Shown here one piece after another: positions 1 to 5,843 of a stretch of 11,111 bases of DNA; within the stretch, counting starts at the first letter, position 1, and each line of letters begins with the position of its first letter. Source of the DNA: Acidimicrobiaceae bacterium (GTDB taxonomy: Bacteria; Actinomycetota; Acidimicrobiia; Acidimicrobiales; UBA8190); contig PKWD01000171.1 of assembly GCA_003131945.1 (NCBI GenBank), positions 8,637 through 19,747 of the forward strand, written 5' to 3'. A program made the translations under genes and the position numbers. The notes under the pieces are model-generated. The model was not told the DNA's origin and made no database searches. It saw only the letters and a program-made list of their open reading frames with translations.

Positions 1-578
1 GGCCCGTGCGCCGGCCACCCGACCTCCCGGGGCTGGACGGCATCATCCTGCCCGGGGGCGAGTCGACCACCATGTCCATGCTCCTGGCCTCGTCGGGACT
101 CCTCGAGCCGCTGGGCAAGGAGATCGCCGCCGGCCTGGCCGTTTTCGGGACCTGCGCCGGGATGATCCTGCTCGGCACGTCGGTCACCGGAGGGCGCCAG
201 GACCAGACCTGTTTCGGGGCTATCGACCTGACGGTCCGGCGCAACGGCTATGGGCGCCAGCTGGCCTCTTTCGAGTGCGATCTGGACGTGCCCGTCATCG
301 GCCACGAGCCCTTGCACGCCGTGTTCATCAGGGCGCCGTTGGTCGAGTCCACCGGTGTTGACGTCGAGATCCTGTCCGTCGTCGAACCGTCGGCCGACGC
401 CACCGACGGTTCCGGTCCGGGTGTCACCATCCCCGGCGGTCTCACCGACGTCGCTCTGGCCACGCCTGTGTTGTGCCGCCAGGGTCCGGTGCTGGTGGCC
501 GCTTTCCACCCGGAGCTCACCGGTGACCGAAGGGTGCACCGGCTGTTTGTATCGATGATCGAGGAGAAGGGACGGTAG
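1..578 (+). CDS. pdxT: Pyridoxal 5'-phosphate synthase glutaminase subunit PdxT, 5' partial
   Basis: PdxT hydrolyses glutamine and passes ammonia to the PdxS lyase, which builds pyridoxal 5'-phosphate from ribose 5-phosphate and glyceraldehyde 3-phosphate in the cytoplasm. The visible 191 codons carry the class I glutamine amidotransferase hallmarks of the family: the LDGIILPGGESTT oxyanion-hole segment near the left edge, the nucleophile Cys in GTCAGM (Cys codon 153-155), and the His-Glu pair of the catalytic triad in FHPEL (His codon 507-509). The family normally begins about 35 residues before LDGIILPGGES with a strand like IGVLALQG, which is missing here, so the true start lies before the window. 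The in-frame GTG at position 6 is an internal valine (VRRPPDL), not the start. The reading frame is open from base 3. A Gly/Pro/Ser-rich stretch before the last strand (around 390-445) looks slightly longer than usual. The stop is 3 nt before yebC, so the two are probably co-transcribed; pdxS is expected upstream but cannot be seen. Confidence 0.95.
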   Translation, partial: PVRRPPDLPGLDGIILPGGESTTMSMLLASSGLLEPLGKEIAAGLAVFGTCAGMILLGTSVTGGRQDQTCFGAIDLTVRRNGYGRQLASFECDLDVPVIGHEPLHAVFIRAPLVESTGVDVEILSVVEPSADATDGSGPGVTIPGGLTDVALATPVLCRQGPVLVAAFHPELTGDRRVHRLFVSMIEEKGR

Positions 579-581
579 ACG

Positions 582-1331
582 ATGTCCGGTCACTCGAAAT
601 GGGCCACCACGAAACACCGCAAGGCCGCCGTTGACCAGGCGCGGGCCAAGAGCTTCGCCAAGCTGATCAGGCAGCTCGAAGTGGCCGCCCGTGAAGGTGG
701 CAGCGACATGACGTCCAATGCCAACCTGCGCTCCATGTTCGACAAGGCACGCTCGGCGTCTGTTCCCATGGATACCATCGAGCGCGCCATCAAGCGGGGC
801 TCGGGCGAGCTCGAAGGGGTGCGATACGAGCAGGTGTCGTACGAGGGGTACGCACCGGGAGGCGTGGCCATCATGGTGGAGACACTGACCGACAACCGCA
901 ACCGCACCGGTTCGGAGGTCCGCAACATCTTTTCCCGCAGCGGTGGATCGATGGCCGAACCGGGGGCCGTGTCGTGGCAGTTCGAACGCAAAGCGGTGAT
1001 CGGACTGCCACGGTCGCTCGACGAGGACAAGCTCATGGAGGTGGCCATGGAGGCCGGCGCCGAGGACCTGAGCGACGAGGGGGACCGGTGGGTGGTGACA
1101 GCGGCGCCGACCGACCTGATCGCCGTGCGCGACGGGATCGAGGCCGCCGGCATGACGGTCGACTCGGCCGAGCCGGCCATGGTGGCGTCGACCACGGTGC
1201 CGGTGACCCAGGAGGGCGAAGCCCGTCAGGTCCTGCGTCTCCTCGAGGCCCTCGACGATCACGACGACGTGCAGAACGTGTGGTCGAACTTCGACATCCC
1301 CGACGAGGTCCTGGCCGCCGCCATCGACTGA
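582..1331 (+). CDS. yebC: YebC/TACO1-family protein
   Basis: This is a 249-residue member of the YebC/TACO1 family, the normal length. The N-terminus MSGHSKWATTKHRKAA is the family signature and fixes the ATG start at 582. Further family segments are AREGGSD, the central NRNRTGSEVRNIFSRSGGSM, then PGAVSWQFERKAVI, and an acidic C-terminal domain ending NVWSNFDIPDEVL. The family was long annotated as transcriptional regulators (for example PmpR in Pseudomonas). Mitochondrial TACO1 and more recent bacterial work point instead to a role in translation, easing ribosome stalling at proline-rich stretches. Which role applies here cannot be read from the sequence. A purine-rich stretch GAGGAGAAGGG (561-571), inside the end of pdxT, is the likely ribosome binding site, and the 3-nt gap to pdxT suggests one transcript. 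The order pdxT-yebC just before ruvCAB is typical of actinobacteria. Confidence 0.95.
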   Translation: MSGHSKWATTKHRKAAVDQARAKSFAKLIRQLEVAAREGGSDMTSNANLRSMFDKARSASVPMDTIERAIKRGSGELEGVRYEQVSYEGYAPGGVAIMVETLTDNRNRTGSEVRNIFSRSGGSMAEPGAVSWQFERKAVIGLPRSLDEDKLMEVAMEAGAEDLSDEGDRWVVTAAPTDLIAVRDGIEAAGMTVDSAEPAMVASTTVPVTQEGEARQVLRLLEALDDHDDVQNVWSNFDIPDEVLAAAID

Positions 1332-1336
1332 AAGCA

Positions 1337-1354
1337 CCGGCCGGCCCCGGCCGG
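1337..1354 (+). repeat. GC-only inverted repeat after yebC
   Basis: CCGGCC (1337-1342) and GGCCGG (1349-1354) can form a 6-bp all-GC stem with a 6-nt loop just 6 nt after the yebC stop. No T-run follows, so it does not meet the standard for an intrinsic terminator. It may slow transcription or stabilise the 3' end of the pdxT-yebC message, or it may be chance in very GC-rich DNA, since the half-sites are themselves near-palindromic. Confidence 0.35.
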
Positions 1355-1397
1355 GCGGGAGCGGGCCACGGTCCACCTGTGTCCGGGCCACCCTTGC

Positions 1398-1403
1398 TAC
1401 AGT
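1398..1403 (+). promoter_or_regulatory. Candidate -10 element for a leaderless ruvC transcript
   Basis: TACAGT fits the actinobacterial -10 consensus TAnnnT and sits 7 nt before the ruvC GTG at 1411. Transcription usually starts 6-8 nt after the -10 box, so the predicted start falls on or next to the first base of the GTG, giving an mRNA without a 5' leader. In support, there is no Shine-Dalgarno-like sequence in TACAGTCGAACGC before the start. No convincing -35 box is seen at about 17 bp upstream (1375-1380 reads acctgt), which is common in actinobacterial promoters. Confidence 0.5.
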
Positions 1404-1410
1404 CGAACGC

Positions 1411-1920
1411 GTGTTCGTCCTGGGCATCGACCCCGGCCTGTCGCGCTGCGGCTATGGCCTCGTCAAGCGCTCCGGGAGTCGCCTGACGGCGAGCGCCGGC
1501 GGCGTGGTGACGACCGACCCGGCGATGCCGTTGCCCGAGCGCCTGCACACGCTGTTCACCGAGCTCCGCACCCTGGTGGCCGAGATGAGCCCCGACGCCG
1601 TGGTGGTCGAGCGCGTCTTCTTCCAGACCAACGTGCGCACGGCCATGGCCACGGGCCAGGCCGGCGGGTTGGCGCTGGTGGCGGCGGTGGAGGCGGGATG
1701 CGGGGTGGCGCAGTACACCTCGAACGAGGTCAAGCAGGCCGTCGTCGGCTTCGGCAGCGCATCGAAGGAACAGGTGCAGAACATGGTCGCCGCTCTGTTG
1801 GAGCTCCCGCAACGCCCGAGTCCCCCCGACGTGGCCGACGCCCTGGCCCTGGCCGTCTGCCACCTGACATCTCAGCCTCTGCGCCAGGCCATCGCCGCCG
1901 CCGGCGGGGGGCGACCGTGA
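1411..1920 (+). CDS. ruvC: Crossover junction endodeoxyribonuclease RuvC
   Basis: RuvC is the Holliday-junction resolvase. As a dimer it makes paired nicks at junctions held and moved by RuvAB, completing homologous recombination and fork repair. The 169-residue protein has the usual length and RNase H-like fold markers. All four acidic catalytic residues are visible: Asp7 in LGIDPGL, Glu67 in VVVERVFF, and Asp140 and Asp143 in PPDVADALALAVCH. The conserved segments FFQTNVRTAMATGQA and GFGSASKEQVQNMV are also present. The GTG at 1411 is chosen because it puts the GIDPG motif at its usual distance from the start; no ribosome binding site precedes it, which fits the candidate leaderless promoter. 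Its stop overlaps the ruvA start by 4 nt (GTGA), indicating translational coupling within a ruvCAB operon. Confidence 0.96.
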   Translation: MFVLGIDPGLSRCGYGLVKRSGSRLTASAGGVVTTDPAMPLPERLHTLFTELRTLVAEMSPDAVVVERVFFQTNVRTAMATGQAGGLALVAAVEAGCGVAQYTSNEVKQAVVGFGSASKEQVQNMVAALLELPQRPSPPDVADALALAVCHLTSQPLRQAIAAAGGGRP

Positions 1921-2519
1921 TCGGGTGGCTGAGCGGCAGGCTGATCGCCCGGACGGGGGAGGGCGAGCTGCTCGTCGATGTGCACGGGGTCGGGTACCGG
2001 GTGAGCGTGCCCGCCCCCCTGCTCGTGACCGCCGGCGAGCTCGGCTCCGATGTGGCGCTGCATATCCACACGCACGTCCGCGAGGATGCCATCGTCCTGT
2101 ACGGCTTCTCCACCACCGAGGAGAGACGGTGTTTCGAGGCCCTTCTGTCGGCCCACGGGGTGGGACCGTCCCTGGCCCTCGCCGTGCTCTGTGTGCTGCG
2201 GCCGTCCGACCTGGTGCGGGCCGTCCTCGACGAGGATCTGGACGTGCTGTGCGCGGTGCCCGGTGTGGGGCGCAAGACAGCGGCCCGACTGGTGCTCGAC
2301 CTGCGGACACGCCTGGAGCTGCCGGAGTTTTCCGGCGCCGGCGTACCGGGTGGGTCCACCGGCGCCACGGCCGAGCCCCGCGTCGAGGTGCGGGCCGCGC
2401 TGGCCGAGCTCGGCTACGGACCGGAGGAGATCCGCCGCGCCCTGCATGACGTCCCCGACGCCGGCGCCGTGGAGGAGATGTTGCGCCAGGCCTTGCGCGA
2501 GCTGGCGAGCGCCCGGTGA
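1917..2519 (+). CDS. ruvA: Holliday junction branch migration complex subunit RuvA
   Basis: RuvA forms tetramers that bind the four-way junction and load the RuvB motor. The 200-residue protein starts [10 protein letters not shown], the usual RuvA N-terminus, so the GTG at 1917 is preferred to in-frame codons further upstream, which lie inside ruvC. Domains in order: an OB-fold at about residues 1-63 ([14 protein letters not shown]), with the acidic pin as Glu56-Asp57 in [11 protein letters not shown]; two helix-hairpin-helix motifs, [11 protein letters not shown] (about 81-91) and [16 protein letters not shown] (about 114-129); a Gly/Pro/Thr linker (about 137-154); and the C-terminal three-helix domain that contacts RuvB ([19 protein letters not shown] onward). 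The first hairpin reads SAHGVGP rather than the commoner SVSGVGP. It overlaps ruvC by GTGA at its start and ruvB by GTGA at its end. Confidence 0.96.
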   Translation: MIGWLSGRLIARTGEGELLVDVHGVGYRVSVPAPLLVTAGELGSDVALHIHTHVREDAIVLYGFSTTEERRCFEALLSAHGVGPSLALAVLCVLRPSDLVRAVLDEDLDVLCAVPGVGRKTAARLVLDLRTRLELPEFSGAGVPGGSTGATAEPRVEVRAALAELGYGPEEIRRALHDVPDAGAVEEMLRQALRELASAR

Positions 2520-3652
2520 GCCGCCGGGAGGTGGTGGCCGTCCCCGGTGTCGAATCGGTGGTGGCGACGCCGGGCGCCGGGAGAGAAGACGCGAGAGAAG
2601 AAACAGTCGAAGCAGAAGAGGGATCGATCCGACCCGTCGACCCGGTGGTGGACCCGGCCGACCTGGCTGACGAGGTCCGCCTGCGTCCGCGTCGGCTCGA
2701 GGAGTTCCTCGGGCAGGCGCAGCTCACCGAGCACCTGCACATCGTGCTCGAGGCGGCGCGACGCCGTCAGCAGCCGGTGGACCACCTGCTGTTCGCCGGT
2801 CCGCCGGGGCTGGGCAAGACGTCGCTGGCCGGGATCGTGGCCGCCGAGATGGGTGTCGGCCTGCGCATCACGTCGGGCCCCGCGCTCGTGCGCACGGGTG
2901 ACCTCGCCGCCATCCTGACCGATCTGCAGCACGGCGACGTCTTGTTCATCGACGAGATCCACCGGCTGCCGCGGCCCGTCGAAGAGGTCCTGTACCCGGC
3001 CATGGAGGACTTCCAGCTCGACATCCTCATCGGCAAGGGCCCCACGGCCAGATCGATCCGGCTCGACCTGCCCCGGTTCACGCTCGTGGGGGCCACTACC
3101 CGTACGGGTCTGCTCACGGGACCGCTACGCGACCGGTTCGGCTTCCTCGGCCGGCTCGACCTCTACGCCCCCGAGGACCTCCAGGGCATCGTGACGCGGG
3201 CGGCGGGGATCCTCGGCGTCGAGGTGGCGAGTATCGGTGCGTGGCAGATCGCCAACCGGGCCCGGGGTACTCCCCGCATCGCCAACCGGCTCCTACGGCG
3301 CGTCCGCGACTACGTCGAGGTACGGGCCGAGGGCACCATCACGGCGGAACTGGCGGCCGAGGGTCTGGAGATGTTCGGCGTCGACGAACTCGGCCTCGAC
3401 AAGGTCGATCGGGCCATCTTGGACGCCCTGTGCCGGCGCTTCGACGGGCGCCCCGTGGGCCTCGTGACCCTGGCCCAGTGTGTCGGGGAGGAGACAGAAA
3501 CCGTCGAGGACGCCTACGAGCCTTATCTGCTCCAGCAAGGCCTCGTCATGCGGACGCCGCGCGGTCGGGTGGCGACAGCCCGGGCTTTCGCCCACCTGGG
3601 GATGCCCGACCCCCGTGCCAACCCCGTGACGGGGGCGGCCACCTTGTGGTGA
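2516..3652 (+). CDS. ruvB: Holliday junction branch migration ATPase RuvB
   Basis: RuvB is the hexameric AAA+ motor that drives branch migration together with RuvA. Visible motifs: Walker [10 protein letters not shown] (residues 95-103), Walker B LFIDEIHR (about 143-150), sensor 1 region [10 protein letters not shown], the arginine-finger region PLRDRFGF, sensor 2 [16 protein letters not shown], and the C-terminal winged-helix domain with VGLVTLAQ and [18 protein letters not shown]. At 378 residues it is longer than the usual 335-350. The extra length is an N-terminal tail of about 40 residues, rich in Glu, Val and Pro, before the normal family beginning near [23 protein letters not shown]. 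The GTG at 2516 is chosen because it overlaps the ruvA stop by GTGA, as in ruvC/ruvA. An internal GTG around 2645 would give a family-typical length but has no close ribosome binding site. About half of the arginine codons are CGG. Confidence 0.95.
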   Translation: MSRREVVAVPGVESVVATPGAGREDAREETVEAEEGSIRPVDPVVDPADLADEVRLRPRRLEEFLGQAQLTEHLHIVLEAARRRQQPVDHLLFAGPPGLGKTSLAGIVAAEMGVGLRITSGPALVRTGDLAAILTDLQHGDVLFIDEIHRLPRPVEEVLYPAMEDFQLDILIGKGPTARSIRLDLPRFTLVGATTRTGLLTGPLRDRFGFLGRLDLYAPEDLQGIVTRAAGILGVEVASIGAWQIANRARGTPRIANRLLRRVRDYVEVRAEGTITAELAAEGLEMFGVDELGLDKVDRAILDALCRRFDGRPVGLVTLAQCVGEETETVEDAYEPYLLQQGLVMRTPRGRVATARAFAHLGMPDPRANPVTGAATLW

Positions 3653-3688
3653 AACGGGGACATCGTCCTGCTAAACAGGCACATCGTC

Positions 3689-3717
3689 CCTGCGTGGGGG
3701 GGAAAACGAAACGCAGG
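3689..3717 (+). repeat. 7-bp perfect inverted repeat between ruvB and yajC
   Basis: CCTGCGT (3689-3695) and ACGCAGG (3711-3717) are exact reverse complements around a 15-nt loop containing seven G residues and an A-rich part. It lies 37 nt after the ruvB stop and upstream of the candidate yajC -10 box. It could be a factor-assisted end of the ruv transcript or a protein-binding site. There is no T-run. Confidence 0.45.
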
Positions 3718-3720
3718 TGC

Positions 3721-3742
3721 CCAGGCCCCGGGGAGTGCCTGG
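3721..3742 (+). repeat. 6-bp inverted repeat just upstream of the yajC -10 box
   Basis: CCAGGC (3721-3726) and GCCTGG (3737-3742) are exact reverse complements with a 10-nt GC-rich loop, ending 2 nt before the TAAACT element. It covers the place where a -35 box would lie, so it could be an operator for yajC-secD-secF or a terminator stem for ruvB. Neither role is proven. Confidence 0.4.
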
Positions 3743-3744
3743 GG

Positions 3745-3750
3745 TAAACT
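3745..3750 (+). promoter_or_regulatory. Candidate -10 element for yajC-secD-secF
   Basis: TAAACT fits the TAnnnT consensus and is preceded by GGGG. A start about 7 nt downstream would give a leader of roughly 27 nt before the yajC ATG at 3784, containing a GGAG (3769-3772) that could act as ribosome binding site at a rather long spacing. No clear -35 hexamer is seen. Confidence 0.4.
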
Positions 3751-3783
3751 CGAAAGCTCGAACGAGCCGGAGACGACCTGACC

Positions 3784-4338
3784 ATGCCCACAGCCACCGT
3801 TGTCTTTGCCGCCCTATGGGCGGCGGCGAAGACGACGAAGACCACCACGAGCGGGGCGGGTATCGGCGAGCTGATCTTCTTCGTCATCATCGCCGGTGTC
3901 TTCTACATGTTCTTCATCCGGCCCCGTTCCCAGGCCGTCCGGCGCCAGCGCGACACCCTGATGGAGCTCTCGGCCGGGGACGAGGTCCTCACGGCGGCCG
4001 GCATCTTCGGTACCGTGCTCGACGTCGAGCCCGACCGGGTCACGCTCGAAACGGCGCCAGGGACACGGATCACGGTGGTGCGCTCCACCATCGCCCGCAA
4101 GATCGTCGAACCCGATGCCAATTCCGTGGCCGAGCAGAACTGGCACGACGAAGGCCATGACGGCGTGGCCGAGGCGGCCGGCTGGCACGACCCGAGCGAG
4201 CTCGATTCCGCCGACGAGCACGATGCCGCCGGCGAGCACGATCCCGCCGGCGAGCACGACGCCGGTGATGACGACGAGACCAAGGATAAGCCCGGGGCCG
4301 ACGGGGCGCCGGGGGCCGGACAGGGAGGCGGACGGTGA
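3784..4338 (+). CDS. yajC: Preprotein translocase accessory subunit YajC with acidic, His-rich tail
   Basis: YajC is a small single-span membrane protein of the SecDF-YajC complex, which associates with SecYEG and helps export proteins. The transmembrane segment is ELIFFVIIAGVFYMFFI (about residues 29-45), followed by the signature RPRSQAVRRQRDTLMELSAGDEVLTAAGIFGTV (about 46-78) and a short beta domain ending near residue 108. A family member usually has about 90-120 residues; this one has 184. The extra 75 or so residues form a low-complexity tail rich in Asp, Glu, His and Gly, with three tandem copies of a six-residue unit ending EHD. A mildly hydrophobic N-terminus (residues 4-15) precedes a Lys/Thr-rich stretch. 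The ATG at 3784 is the only good start and has GGAG 11 nt upstream. The stop overlaps secD by GTGA, so export genes 3784-7003 form one operon. Confidence 0.93.
   Translation: MPTATVVFAALWAAAKTTKTTTSGAGIGELIFFVIIAGVFYMFFIRPRSQAVRRQRDTLMELSAGDEVLTAAGIFGTVLDVEPDRVTLETAPGTRITVVRSTIARKIVEPDANSVAEQNWHDEGHDGVAEAAGWHDPSELDSADEHDAAGEHDPAGEHDAGDDDETKDKPGADGAPGAGQGGGR
4207..4260 (+). repeat. Three tandem 18-bp repeats in the yajC tail
   Basis: Three in-frame copies of an 18-bp unit (4207-4224, 4225-4242, 4243-4260) encode SADEHD, AAGEHD and PAGEHD. The second and third copies differ at only two bases, which points to recent slippage duplication. Because the unit is a multiple of three, copy-number change would lengthen or shorten the tail without a frameshift. 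Confidence 0.85.
4322..4328 (+). promoter_or_regulatory. Strong ribosome binding site of secD
   Basis: AGGGAGG lies 6 nt before the secD GTG at 4335, inside the final codons of yajC. It is the best Shine-Dalgarno match I noticed in the window and confirms the GTG start, which overlaps the yajC stop. Confidence 0.75.
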
Positions 4339-5843
4339 AGCGTTCACTGGTCATCAGCTTGTCGCTGGTCGTGGCGGTCACGATCGTCTTGCTGGCGGCC
4401 GTCCTGGGGGCCGGCTGGTCACCCAAGCTCGGCCTCGACTTGGCCGGCGGTTCGGAGATCGTCTACAAGCCGGCCCACCCCATCAACGCCGGCCAGCAGA
4501 ACGTCACCATCAACGTCATCCGCAACCGGGTCGACGCCGCCGGCGTAGCCGGCGCCAACGTCAACTCCCAGGGTGGGAACATCGTGGTGCAGCTGCCTGG
4601 TCTGAAGGACCCGGGGAAGGTCATCGCCCTCATCGGCAAGACGGCCCAGCTGCAATTTCGTCCGGCATTGGCGGCATCGACCGGGTACACAGCACCGAAG
4701 AAGGGCACGAAGCTGCCCCCGTTGCCGAGCGGCCCCTCGGCCGCCCAGTACTCCTTGCAGAAGCCGAATCTGACGGTGGATTCCTCCGGCAACTCCAACA
4801 TCGCCAACATCGGTGCGGACCCGGTGCTGGCCAGCTACCAGACGACGACGCCCGACTATGACGACGCCCATCCCCACTCCACGGTGCTCGTCCCCCTCCA
4901 AGGGGCGGGCGGAGAGCGCTATCTGCTCGGCCCCTCCGAACTGAGCGGTACCGCCGTGGCCAGTGCCCTGGCCCAGTTCCAGAACAACCAGTGGGTGGTG
5001 AACGCCACGCTCACCGGTACAGGGTCGCACGCGTGGGACACACTGTCTGACAAGTACTTCCACGAGATCATCGGCATCGACCTCGACGGCACGGTGGTCT
5101 CCGCTCCCCTGACCCAGCCCGGCCAGGGGACCTTCACGTCCTTCGACGGCAAGGTACAGATCAGCGGCAGCTTCACCCAGACGTCGGCCACCAACCTTTC
5201 CCTCGACCTCAACTACGGCTCGCTGCCGGTGCGGCTCGTCAACATCGACCAGACGACGGTGTCGCCCACCGATGGCAAGTCGTCGCTCAATGCCGGGCTG
5301 GGAGCCGGCATCGGTGGACTGCTGCTGGTCCTCATCTACACGATCCTCTACTACCGGGCCCTCGGCATCGTGGTGGTCTCGGGACTGATCGTCACGGCCG
5401 CGCTGCTCTTCGCCATCGTGTCCATACTCGGTCGATCGGGGCTGGATCTCACCCTGGACCTGTCGGGTGTCACCGGGTTGATCGTGTCGGTCGGTATCAC
5501 GGTCGACTCCTACATCGTGTATTTCGAACGATTAAAGGACGAGGTGCGTAGCGGTCGGTCGGTGCGCACCAGCGTGGACAAGAGCTTCCAGGGCGCCTTC
5601 CGGACGGTGCTGGCGGCCGACACGGTGTCGTTCGCCGCCGCTCTGGTGCTGTGGCTGCTGGCGGCGGGCACGGTCAAGGGGTTCGCCTTCTTCCTGGGCC
5701 TCTCGACCCTTCTCGACGTGTTCACCACGTACTTCTTCACCCGGCCGCTGGTCATCATGCTGGGTCGCAACGCCAAGGTCACCGGCGCCCGTGTCATCGG
5801 CATCGCGCGCGGGCTGGCCATTGACTCCGGGGGGGCATCGTGA
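4335..5843 (+). CDS. secD: Protein translocase subunit SecD
   Basis: SecD pairs with SecF to form an RND-like, proton-driven membrane pump that helps pull exported proteins across the membrane after SecA-driven translocation. The 502-residue protein has one transmembrane helix near residues 5-27, then the signature LGLDLAGGSEIVYK (from residue 32; most homologues have LGLDLRGG). A large extracytoplasmic domain follows to about residue 310, containing INVIRNRVDAAGVAGANVNSQG and, near its end, GIDLDGTVVSAP. Five more helices lie between about residues 320 and 475, including GITVDSYIVYFERLKDEVRSG, the conserved fourth-helix region that carries the coupling acidic residue. A Pro/Ser/Thr/Asn-rich insert lies around residues 115-165. 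The GTG at 4335 overlaps the yajC stop and has AGGGAGG 6 nt upstream. A 4-nt overlap also joins it to secF. A single low-GC spot (CGA TTA AAG, about 5528-5536) stands out inside the gene. Confidence 0.95.
   Translation: MKRSLVISLSLVVAVTIVLLAAVLGAGWSPKLGLDLAGGSEIVYKPAHPINAGQQNVTINVIRNRVDAAGVAGANVNSQGGNIVVQLPGLKDPGKVIALIGKTAQLQFRPALAASTGYTAPKKGTKLPPLPSGPSAAQYSLQKPNLTVDSSGNSNIANIGADPVLASYQTTTPDYDDAHPHSTVLVPLQGAGGERYLLGPSELSGTAVASALAQFQNNQWVVNATLTGTGSHAWDTLSDKYFHEIIGIDLDGTVVSAPLTQPGQGTFTSFDGKVQISGSFTQTSATNLSLDLNYGSLPVRLVNIDQTTVSPTDGKSSLNAGLGAGIGGLLLVLIYTILYYRALGIVVVSGLIVTAALLFAIVSILGRSGLDLTLDLSGVTGLIVSVGITVDSYIVYFERLKDEVRSGRSVRTSVDKSFQGAFRTVLAADTVSFAAALVLWLLAAGTVKGFAFFLGLSTLLDVFTTYFFTRPLVIMLGRNAKVTGARVIGIARGLAIDSGGAS

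Larger units (their letters stand above)
3653..3783 (+). other. Repeat-rich intergenic region between ruvB and yajC
   Basis: This 131-nt gap holds a 9-nt direct repeat ACATCGTCC at 3660-3668 and 3681-3689, starting 21 nt apart. The first copy runs into a small hairpin CCTG-ctaaa-CAGG (3667-3679). These are followed by two further inverted repeats and a candidate -10 box, described separately. A GTG at 3649 that overlaps the ruvB stop opens a 32-codon frame ending at TAA 3745-3747, but I cannot assign it a product. The region probably holds the end of the ruv transcript and the yajC promoter. Confidence 0.5.

Noticed and set aside
6..8. GTG at position 6 as the start of pdxT
   Set aside because: The family needs about 35 more residues before the PGGES segment, and the frame is open to the left edge, so this GTG is an internal valine codon.
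1337..1355. Intrinsic terminator after yebC
   Set aside because: The stem is strong but no T-run follows. I kept it only as an inverted repeat of uncertain role.
1698..1916. Upstream in-frame extension of ruvA
   Set aside because: It lies inside ruvC in another frame, and the translated extension is low-complexity Arg/Gly. RuvA proteins begin with MIG, which matches the GTG at 1917.
1033..2742. A 569-codon open frame on the - strand
   Set aside because: It lies antisense to yebC, ruvC, ruvA and the start of ruvB. It is extremely rich in Arg, Pro, Ala and Gly with no recognisable domain, which is typical of a stop-poor shadow frame in GC-rich DNA.
3814..4347. A 177-codon - strand frame opposite yajC with repeated VVLAGGIVL-like segments
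   Set aside because: Its repetitive hydrophobic look comes from reading the 18-bp repeats of the yajC tail in antisense. The + strand gene has clear family homology.
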